A stretch of DNA of 50,429 nucleotides, taken from Caldilineaceae bacterium (GTDB lineage: Bacteria; Chloroflexota; Anaerolineae; Caldilineales; Caldilineaceae). The notes beneath the pieces were generated by a model. That model was given only the letters and a program-made list of their open reading frames with translations, was not told where the DNA came from and did not search any database. Position 1 is the stretch's first letter. Every line of letters begins with the position of its first letter. This document shows positions 44,310-50,429 of the stretch, one piece after another. The translations under genes were made by a program, and so were the position numbers. The stretch covers positions 1 to 50,429 of the forward strand of contig JAHDWH010000014.1 in the NCBI GenBank assembly GCA_023384455.1. Direction: 5' to 3'.

Positions 44310-44355
44310 GCGCTGGTTGAGTAGCCGAGTCTTCGAGGCGTATCGAAACCAAGCG
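44310..44355. repeat. Half copy of the GGTTGAGTAG inverted repeat element
   Basis: The left arm only: GCGCTGGTTGAGTAGCCGAG... through GTATCGAAACCAAGCG. It matches the left half of 43417-43542. It lies in the 143-bp gap between the ESCRT-III-like and the Vps4-like genes, suggesting a decayed copy. Confidence 0.75.
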
Positions 44356-44405
44356 GATTGGGTGGCAGGTGGAAGGTGGAAAACCGTAAGCACCTTGTCA
44401 CCTTG

Positions 44406-45596
44406 TCACCCCTTCTCCCACGCTTCATACCTGCGCACCATCTCGGCGCTGGTGGCTGGTCGCACGGCAGCCAGGGCGTGGGCGATGTCGTCGGCACTGA
44501 GTGGCTCCACTTTTAGCTGGTAACGGCGCAGAGCCTCCTGCCCGCTGCCCGCCTGTTGCAGCAGATTGGGGTTGGCCCGCCCCACCATCCGGCGCACGGC
44601 CAACCCCACAATCTGCTCCATCTCCCGCCCAGAATAGCCCTGGGTGCGCCGCACCAGCTCCTCCAGGCCGAAGGCGATGCGGTGGCCCCGTTTGTCCAGA
44701 TAGATGCCCAGAATCGCCCGCCGGGCCTCGACATCGGGCAGGGGCACATAAATCATCCCCCCACTAAAACGGCTCAGAATGGCCCGGTCCAGCTCCCAGG
44801 GCACATTCGTTGCGCCCACGGTCAGGATAAAAGGCGCATCCTCCCGCTTGTTTTGCAGACCGTCCAACTCGCCCAGAAAGGTGTTGAGCAGCCGGCGCTC
44901 GGCCCCGCTCTCCTGGCCGCCCCCCCGCTGCCGGCTCAGGGCGTCGATCTCGTCCAGAAAGATGACCGAGGGCGCGTGGATGGCCGCGGTGGCGTAGAGG
45001 GCGCTGATCAGTTTGCTGCTCTCGCCGAAGTATTGGCTCATCAGGTCTGGGATGCGGGCGTTGAAAAAGGTGGCGTCCAGTTCGTTGCTCATCGCCGCGG
45101 CCAGCATCGTCTTGCCCGTGCCCGGCGGCCCATAGAGCAGGGTGCGCCGGCTAGGCTGGATGGCGACACCCGGCGGGGCCTGCACCAGTCCCAGCGCGTA
45201 GTTGAGTTGGATGGCCTCTTTGGTGGCGAGCAGCCCGCCGATGTCGGCCCAGCGCACGTTGACACGGGTGATCAGCCCCTCCACTGTGGCCTGGTGGTTG
45301 TTCTCCGCCGAGCGTTCGGGCAGGGCGGCCAGGGGCGTGGGCTGGCTCTCCCCCCGCTGCACCTGGCTCTCGGCCTGGAGCGCCAGGGTCAGATACTCCT
45401 CAGCCCGTTCCAGCCGCATCCGGCGCACGGTATCGCCGGTGCCCGGCTGGTCCGCATACTGCTGCATCAACTGGTGGCACTGGCGCAGATATTTGACCGC
45501 CTCGGCGTATTCCCCCCGGTCCAGATGCAGCCTGGCCCGGTGTTCCGACAACTGAAATTTACGCAAAATGCCTGCGCTCAGGTCCACAGCCGCCAT
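44406..45596 (-). CDS. Vps4-like AAA+ ATPase with N-terminal MIT-like domain (copy 2)
   Basis: The protein has 396 residues from the ATG at 45596 (a GTG directly before it is the alternative), with GAGGTGAG upstream. Residues about 15-75 form an MIT-like three-helix bundle (RARLHLDRGEYAEAVKYLRQCHQLM...RRMRLERAEEYLTLA). The AAA core has RWADIGGLLATKEAI, Walker A GPPGTGKT (156-163), LMSQYFGESSKLI, Walker B VIFLDEIDAL (211-220), ATNVPWELDRAILSRF (262-277) and a helical lid with RTQGYSGREMEQI. The end, ALAAVRPATSAEMVRRYEAWEKG, closely follows the Vps4 C-terminal pattern (RPTVNEEDL.KYE.F). This is the enzyme that would disassemble the ESCRT-III-like polymer encoded on either side. Confidence 0.88.
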   Translation of the reverse strand: MAAVDLSAGILRKFQLSEHRARLHLDRGEYAEAVKYLRQCHQLMQQYADQPGTGDTVRRMRLERAEEYLTLALQAESQVQRGESQPTPLAALPERSAENNHQATVEGLITRVNVRWADIGGLLATKEAIQLNYALGLVQAPPGVAIQPSRRTLLYGPPGTGKTMLAAAMSNELDATFFNARIPDLMSQYFGESSKLISALYATAAIHAPSVIFLDEIDALSRQRGGGQESGAERRLLNTFLGELDGLQNKREDAPFILTVGATNVPWELDRAILSRFSGGMIYVPLPDVEARRAILGIYLDKRGHRIAFGLEELVRRTQGYSGREMEQIVGLAVRRMVGRANPNLLQQAGSGQEALRRYQLKVEPLSADDIAHALAAVRPATSAEMVRRYEAWEKG

Positions 45597-45604
45597 CACT
45601 CACC

Positions 45605-45715
45605 TCACTTCAAGCTGAAAATAGGGACACGGATATACACGGATGGGACGGATTTACACGGATAAATCTGCGCAATCTGTCTCTTCTGCGAAATCTGCGT
45701 CCCGATGCTTCTTCT
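45605..45715. repeat. Intergenic 'acacggat' repeat
   Basis: ACACGGATATACACGGATGG, GGATTTACACGGAT and AATCTGCG words fill the gap. Same family as 18055-18185. Confidence 0.7.
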
Positions 45716-45717
45716 GA

Positions 45718-46326
45718 TCAGGCCGAGAGGGGCGGTTCTTGCTCGCCGCCCTCACCGGAAGCACTCTCGCCGCTGATGGTGGGCATAGCCGGCATAGAAG
45801 CCCGCTCCATCTCCTCCAACAGGCGGGCGATCTCCGGGTCCTCGCCGCTGGTTATGCCCGCGCCCAGGGCCTCTTCCAGCAGACTGGTCAACTCTTCCAG
45901 CCGTTCGCTGTTGACTGCGCCGCTCAGGGAAATGTCGTCCACATAACCGCGCAGTTCGCCGCTGTCCATTTTGCCCAGCACTTTGTCGATGCCCAGATCG
46001 ATCATCTGCTGGCGGTTCTGCTTCAGAAAGGCCAGGCGGTTGATGATCTGGATCTGTTTGCCAAAGAAGACCAGTTGCTGGTCCAGGTGGTGGACCTGCT
46101 CCTCGGCCTCTTTGATGCGCCGGGCCCGGTCCAGGCGGATGCGGGAATCGGGGGCTTGTGCGCCCTCCTCGAAGAAGACACCTTTGCGATCTTCCAACTC
46201 GCGAATCTGTTCCAGGGTGCGCTCCCGGCTCTTTTCCAGTTTGAAACGGGCGGCGCGCAGCTCGTCAACGCCGAGCTGGTCCAGGGGGTTCTTGGACTTG
46301 CGGAAGGGGTTGAGTTTGTCTAACAT
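45718..46326 (-). CDS. Second Snf7/ESCRT-III-like helical protein
   Basis: The protein has 202 residues from the ATG at 46326, preceded by AAGGAG. The first 10 residues (MLDKLNPFRK) could be an amphipathic membrane-touching segment. Long helices follow: LDQLGVDELRAARFKLEKSRERTLEQIRELEDRKGVFFEEG (14-55), then RIRLDRARRIKEAEEQVHHLDQQLVFFGKQIQIINRLAFLKQNRQ (62-106), then an acidic helix region SERLEELTSLLEEALGAG and the C-terminal PEIARLLEEMERA (164-176), which could act as an MIT-interacting motif. The order (paired basic helices, then acidic regulatory helices and a short C-terminal motif) is that of ESCRT-III. It is the first gene of the three-gene block, before the Vps4-like gene. Assignment is tentative. 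Confidence 0.55.
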   Translation of the reverse strand: MLDKLNPFRKSKNPLDQLGVDELRAARFKLEKSRERTLEQIRELEDRKGVFFEEGAQAPDSRIRLDRARRIKEAEEQVHHLDQQLVFFGKQIQIINRLAFLKQNRQQMIDLGIDKVLGKMDSGELRGYVDDISLSGAVNSERLEELTSLLEEALGAGITSGEDPEIARLLEEMERASMPAMPTISGESASGEGGEQEPPLSA

Positions 46327-47355
46327 CGCGAAATCTCCTTGTCGTAGTTTGCCAACTTTTACCAAAATTTCCAAACAATCCCATTATATTCAATTTTATA
46401 TCTTGTGTCAAGACCCGTTTTTCGCTTATTTCGTGTCTTTTGCGTGCAAAAGGGCCACACACTACGGTATTCGAACCCCGTTGCCTGCCTTCTGCAATCA
46501 CACGATGTGCGGTTATAAGATTGATGAATTTGCCAACGTGAGACGCATTGGGGCAAAACCAGACTGGGATAAGATGCCGATCTATGGCATACCAGTAAAG
46601 ATGGAGAGGAGCGCGCTGGGAATCTAGAGCGCAAGCATCCAGCCCCATATGGTAAATCTGCACTCTGAGGGCGTTGGAGGGTGTGTCTACAAATTCGATG
46701 TTGAGTGCAAATCGATATTTATTGGCAACGCCGTATGACCGTCGAGGTCGTCCCGGTGTGCGGGTTCCTGGCCTGCACACCGGTGTTTATTCACTATAGC
46801 GCTGTTTACGAAGCTGTGCAAGCGGTTCCGCATCTCGAAGCTTCGCCTTCTTTATACCTTTAGAACCCGCCTTATTCTACAGAAACCTTACGTCTCCGGC
46901 CTCTGCAACAATGACGCCGGCCCCGGCTCGTTCTGGTTTAGCAGCTTGTCGGAGTAGCAAAGAATAGAACGCGGATTGAGCAGAAAGTATGGAAAAAGCC
47001 GGATTTTTCTCACTTCTATCCGCGAAAACCAGCCCGTTCCGCGTCATCCGCGTTCTATTTCTTGCCTTTCCGACAGCCTGCTAGGGAGGGAACTGAATCG
47101 ACTCCTCCCCACAGTGGGGGAGGTTGGGTGGGGGTCGAACAGCTACGTCCCACCTGAAACCCAAGTGGTTACAATCCGAGGAGCGCACCGCCAAGACGCT
47201 CAACGTGCAGGATAGCAGGGGCGCACGTACTCCTTTCTTTTTGTCATCAATAATCTGTACAAAAATTTGACAAACACGCATATATGTATTATTCTTTGGA
47301 CAATAGCTCGTTCACCGCCGGTTGTCATCGGCCTATCCACAGGAGAGAGAATCCC
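46327..47355. other. Long intergenic region, no supported gene
   Basis: About 1 kb with lower GC content than the genes around it. Several short open frames exist but none has a ribosome site, family motif or codon pattern that I can support. It holds the MITE at 46939-47084 and a degenerate GGGGGAGG...GGGTGGGGG repeat (about 47105-47135). The start of the divergent plus-strand block must have its promoter in the last 250 bases; I cannot place it. Confidence 0.6.
46939..47084. mobile_element. 146-bp MITE with IS1182-like ends
   Basis: The outer ends (TAGCAGCTTGTCGGAG... and ...TTTCCGACAGCCTGCTA) match the terminal repeat of the IS at 75-1798. The inner arms AATAGAACGCGGAT and ATCCGCGTTCTATT extend the inverted repeat to about 35 bp with mismatches. 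The middle is noncoding. It is probably a nonautonomous relative of the IS1182-type element, and the inner arm shows how the dispersed 'aacgcggat' repeats may have been spread. Confidence 0.7.
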
Positions 47356-48276
47356 ATGCGCACCCTCATCACCGGCGGAACTGGCCTCATCGGCCGCGCC
47401 CTCATCGACAGTTTGGTCGCCGACGGCCACACCGTCACCGTCCTTACCCGTTCCCCCCAAAAGCACCAGAGTTCCCTGCCCTCGGCTGTGACCGCCCTAG
47501 GCTGGGACGGCAAGAGCGCGGCCGGCTGGGGCCACCTGGCCGAGGGCGCGGATGCGATTGTCAATCTGGCCGGGGAGGGCATTGCCGACGGGCGCTGGAG
47601 CGCAGCGCGCAAGCAGCGTATCCGCCAGAGCCGGGTGGATGCGGGCAGGGCGGTGGTGGAGGCCGTGGGAAAGGCGAAGCAGAAGCCGAAGGTAGTGGTG
47701 CAGGCGTCGGCGGTGGGTTACTACGGCATCGGTGACGCGTCACCCCTGCCCGAAAGCAGCCCGGCGGGTCAGGATTTTCTCGGCCAGGTCTGCGCCGACT
47801 GGGAGGCTTCCTCGGCAGAAGTCGAGCAGATGGGCGTGCGCCGGACCATCATCCGCACAGGGATTGTGCTCAGCACCAAAGGGGGGGCCTTCCCCAAACT
47901 GCTGCTCCCCTTTCGCTTCTTTGCGGGGGGACCCATCGGCCACGGACGCCAATACTTCCCCTGGATTCATATCGACGATCAGGTGCGGGCCATCCGTTTC
48001 CTGATGGAAAACGAGCAGGCCAGGGGACCTTTCAATCTGGCCGCGCCCAATCCACCCACCAACCGGGAATTTGTACAAAAGCTGGGCAAGGCAATGGGGC
48101 GGCCCGCCCTGCTGCCCGTGCCCGCCATCGCCTTCCAACTCATCTTTGGCGAGATGTCCACTGTGCTGCTGGACGGTCAACGGGCTGTGCCCACTGCGCT
48201 GCAACAGGCGGGTTTCTCCTTCGCCCAGCCAGAAGCAGTTGCAGCCATTCGCGACATTCTGGCTGGGAAGAAGTAG
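47356..48276 (+). CDS. TIGR01777-family epimerase (SDR fold)
   Basis: The protein has 306 residues from the ATG at 47356, preceded by AGGAGAGAG. The Rossmann motif [16 protein letters not shown] is at residues 5-20, followed by [39 protein letters not shown] (with the Tyr of the SDR-type active site), [42 protein letters not shown] and [14 protein letters not shown]. These are hallmarks of the TIGR01777/YfcH/DUF1731 family of NAD(P)-binding sugar-nucleotide-epimerase-like proteins. Substrate unknown in most members. It is the first plus-strand gene of the right block and the first non-accessory gene here; a likely chromosomal boundary of the accessory region. Confidence 0.9.
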   Translation: MRTLITGGTGLIGRALIDSLVADGHTVTVLTRSPQKHQSSLPSAVTALGWDGKSAAGWGHLAEGADAIVNLAGEGIADGRWSAARKQRIRQSRVDAGRAVVEAVGKAKQKPKVVVQASAVGYYGIGDASPLPESSPAGQDFLGQVCADWEASSAEVEQMGVRRTIIRTGIVLSTKGGAFPKLLLPFRFFAGGPIGHGRQYFPWIHIDDQVRAIRFLMENEQARGPFNLAAPNPPTNREFVQKLGKAMGRPALLPVPAIAFQLIFGEMSTVLLDGQRAVPTALQQAGFSFAQPEAVAAIRDILAGKK

Positions 48277-48393
48277 AATCAGCCGGGGATGAAAAGCGGA
48301 CGCGGATTTACGCAGAAACAGCTTGTTTTGTGGGCAATGTGTTGGTTGGGTGTTTATTTTCGCTACACGAAACTGCATTGAACGGAAACTTTT
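48277..48393. other. Short gap with 'cgcggatttacgcaga' repeat
   Basis: GACGCGGATTTACGCAGAAA near 48299 belongs to the dispersed family seen in the minus-strand gaps; no gene and no clear promoter. Confidence 0.5.
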
Positions 48394-50367
48394 ATGAACA
48401 ACACGACTTTGTCTACCCCCGCCACAGGGGCAATCGACGGCAAACTGCCCCGCAAGGATGTGCTGGCCCTGTGGGGCGGCATCCTCTTTAGCCTGCTCTT
48501 CACCGGGCTGATCTGGCTGGTGGGGGCGCGGCTGGACGCCATCCGACTCCTGCCCGACGCCGGCGCAAGCTGGTATTACTGGAAGCTGCCCGAACCCACC
48601 TTCTGGAGCCGGGCCACCTCCTGGGGCTTCTATTTGGCCCATCAGGTCACCTTCTGGTGGCTGATCTACTATGCACAAAAGAACAAAACGAAATACACCG
48701 CCGGTCTGCACCGGGTCAATGTGTGGGCCCTGGCCGCCAACGCCTTCTTCATCTTTCTGCATCTGATCCAGACCCACATCTGGTACGACGGCCTGGCCCA
48801 GGATGTCTCCATCTGGTCTTCCCAGGTCTCGGTGATTATTCTGCTGGTCTGGGTGCTGGTGATGGAGAACAACCGGCGCGGCCTCTTTTTTGGCAAGCGC
48901 GCCCCCTTCTCCCAGGAGGTGGTGCGTTTCGCCCGCACCTATCACGGCTACTTCTTCGCCTGGGCCACGGTCTACACCTTCTGGTATCACCCCACCATCG
49001 CCACCAGCGGCCATCTGATCGGCTTCTTCTATATGTTCCTGCTCCTGTTGCAGGGCAGCCTCTTCTTCACCCGCATCCACGTCAACCGCTGGTGGACACT
49101 GGTGCAGGAGTTCACAGTGCTGATCCACGGCACACTGGTGGCGGTGATGCAGGGCAACGGCATCTGGCCTATGTTCGCCTTTGGCTTTGCCGGTCTCTTT
49201 ATCATCACCCAGATGCACGGACTGGGGCTTTCCCTGCGCGCCCGCTTTGGCATTACGACCGTCTTTGTCGCCAGTGTGCTCTGGGTCTACAGCGAGCGGG
49301 GCTGGGCACAATTGAATGAGATCATCCGCATCCCCGCCATCGACTACATCGCCGTCTTCGTGTTGGCGGGCATCTTCTGGCTGGGGCTGGCCCTGGCCCG
49401 ACGGCTGAAATCGAGGGCTATACTGGCACAACTGTCCCGCCCCCATCCAATGGAATCCATTGCAATGACCACTTCGCAACCTGCCATTTCACACACTCGG
49501 GCCTGGCTGCTGGCGGCCCGCCCCAAGACATTGCCCGCGGCCCTGGCCCCGGTGCTGGTGGGGACGGCCCTGGCCTTCCACGACAGCGCCTTCGCCCTGC
49601 TCCCGGCCCTGGCCGCGCTGATCGGCGCGCTGCTCCTGCAAATCGGCTCGAATTTTGCCAACGACTACTTCGACTTCTTCAAAGGCGCGGACACTGCCGA
49701 GCGGCTCGGCCCGGTGCGGGTGACAGCCAGCGGGCTGATCAGCCCCGGCCAACTGCGCTGGGGAATGGTCGCCGTCTTTGGCCTGGCCTGTCTGGACGGC
49801 CTCTATCTGATTTGGGTGGGCGGCTGGCCGATTCTGGCCGTGGGTGTGGCCTCGATTCTGGCCGCCCTCCTCTACACCGGCGGCCCTTTCCCTTTCGGCT
49901 ACTACGGCCTGGGCGATCTCTTCGTCTTCCTCTTCTTCGGGCTGGTGGCCGTCTGCGGAAGCTACTACGTCCAGGCCCTGACGCTGACCTGGCCGGTAGT
50001 CGTGGCGGCAGTCCCCACCGGTCTGTTGATTACGGCTATTCTGGTGGTGAACAATCTACGGGACATCGAGACCGACGCCAGAGCGGGCAAGTACACCCTG
50101 GCCGTGCTGATCGGGCGCACCGCCACCCGCCGGGAGTATGGGCTGCTGCTCAGCCTGGCCTATCTCCTGCCCTTGCTCCTCTGGCTGGGCTTCGGCTACT
50201 CCCCTGCTCTGTTGCTCTGCTGGACAACGCTGCCTCTGGCCTATAAATCACTACACGAAGTCAATCGCAAAACCGATGGACCGTCCCTGAATGCGACCCT
50301 GGCCGGCACTGCGCGCCTGAGCCTGATCTTCTCCCTGCTCCTGGCCGCGGGGCTGGCTGTGCGATAA
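48394..50367 (+). CDS. menA: Fusion of a polytopic membrane protein with MenA-type prenyltransferase
   Basis: The protein has 657 residues. The N-terminal 345 residues have about eight transmembrane segments of unknown family (WGGILFSLLFTGLIWLVGA, VTFWWLIYYAQ, LLQGSLFFTRIHVNRWW...). After a short polar linker (HPMESIAMTTSQPAI) the C-terminal 300 residues are a UbiA-superfamily MenA: AARPKTLPAALAPVLVGTALAF, first Asp motif NDYFDFFKGAD, RVTASGLISPG, and second Asp motif NNLRDIETDARAGKYTLAVLIGR. MenA attaches the prenyl chain to 1,4-dihydroxy-2-naphthoate in menaquinone synthesis. The reading frame is unbroken through the join. An internal start at MTTSQPAI could make free MenA but has no good ribosome site. 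Confidence 0.85.
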   Translation: MNNTTLSTPATGAIDGKLPRKDVLALWGGILFSLLFTGLIWLVGARLDAIRLLPDAGASWYYWKLPEPTFWSRATSWGFYLAHQVTFWWLIYYAQKNKTKYTAGLHRVNVWALAANAFFIFLHLIQTHIWYDGLAQDVSIWSSQVSVIILLVWVLVMENNRRGLFFGKRAPFSQEVVRFARTYHGYFFAWATVYTFWYHPTIATSGHLIGFFYMFLLLLQGSLFFTRIHVNRWWTLVQEFTVLIHGTLVAVMQGNGIWPMFAFGFAGLFIITQMHGLGLSLRARFGITTVFVASVLWVYSERGWAQLNEIIRIPAIDYIAVFVLAGIFWLGLALARRLKSRAILAQLSRPHPMESIAMTTSQPAISHTRAWLLAARPKTLPAALAPVLVGTALAFHDSAFALLPALAALIGALLLQIGSNFANDYFDFFKGADTAERLGPVRVTASGLISPGQLRWGMVAVFGLACLDGLYLIWVGGWPILAVGVASILAALLYTGGPFPFGYYGLGDLFVFLFFGLVAVCGSYYVQALTLTWPVVVAAVPTGLLITAILVVNNLRDIETDARAGKYTLAVLIGRTATRREYGLLLSLAYLLPLLLWLGFGYSPALLLCWTTLPLAYKSLHEVNRKTDGPSLNATLAGTARLSLIFSLLLAAGLAVR

Positions 50368-50396
50368 GCAACTACCCTGAAAATAGCCATTCGTAC

Positions 50397-50415
50397 GTCG
50401 GACTGTCAGTCCGAC
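50397..50415. repeat. 9-1-9 hairpin, GTCGGACTG-T-CAGTCCGAC
   Basis: 29 bases after the MenA-fusion stop codon. No T-run follows before the window ends, so it is not a clear terminator. It belongs to the CTG-N-CAG hairpin family. Confidence 0.75.
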
Positions 50416-50429
50416 CTGCAACAGAACAG

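Noticed and set aside
46265..46780. 171-residue minus-strand open frame before the second ESCRT-like gene
   Set aside because: No domain, no ribosome site; it overlaps the real gene start in another frame.

Overview
The window is a long accessory region of a GC-rich bacterium, most probably a member of the Chloroflexota (Anaerolineae/Caldilineae-like). This rests on exported proteins with long Thr-Pro linkers, the gene style and the MenA-type enzyme at the right edge. It is an inference; no rRNA or tRNA gene is visible. Nearly everything between 2.1 and 46.3 kb is on the minus strand. The exceptions are a small toxin-antitoxin pair (33.8-34.3 kb) and two housekeeping-like genes at the right edge (47.4-50.4 kb).

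Layout. 0-1.8 kb: an IS1182-type insertion sequence whose transposase is broken by a 100-bp miniature element. 2.1-19.3 kb: a mainly intracellular block with an HTH protein, a polytopic membrane protein, a double zinc-module protein, three SPFH/band-7-like proteins, a P-loop NTPase, an exported FGE-domain protein, a DGR target protein and a Vps4-like MIT-AAA ATPase. 19.7-33.6 kb: an exported block with a caspase/legumain-like protease, two fibre-like surface proteins, a 1365-residue protein with a gingipain-like domain that appears inactive, and several proteins sharing one N-terminal module. 34.5-43.3 kb: a diversity-generating retroelement (DGR) with reverse transcriptase, Avd, template repeat and two nearby targets. 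43.7-46.3 kb: a Vps4-like MIT-AAA ATPase flanked by two Snf7/ESCRT-III-like helical proteins. 46.3-50.4 kb: a MITE, a TIGR01777-type epimerase and a MenA fusion.

The central result is the DGR. One 129-bp template repeat (39710-39838) matches, without gaps, three variable repeats at the 3' ends of three genes (14386-14514, 37963-38091, 41589-41717). By hand count all internal differences fall on template adenines (14, 14 and 9 substitutions). A short non-adenine mismatch cluster at the 3' side resembles the IMH/IMH* difference of known DGRs. Each variable repeat is followed by a conserved multi-hairpin block that the template lacks. All three variable repeats lie in FGE-sulfatase (C-type-lectin-fold) domains. 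Two targets look cytosolic (zinc modules plus coiled coil) and one looks exported.

Working model (inference): the DGR supplies changing recognition domains, both inside the cell and outside the membrane. They sit in a locus that also encodes membrane-remodelling-type machinery (Vps4-like ATPases, ESCRT-III-like proteins, SPFH proteins) and protease-fold exported proteins. This looks like a recognition/response system at the envelope, possibly in biological conflict or self-recognition. The region is also full of interspersed hairpin and inverted-repeat families, several with compensatory changes in their arms.
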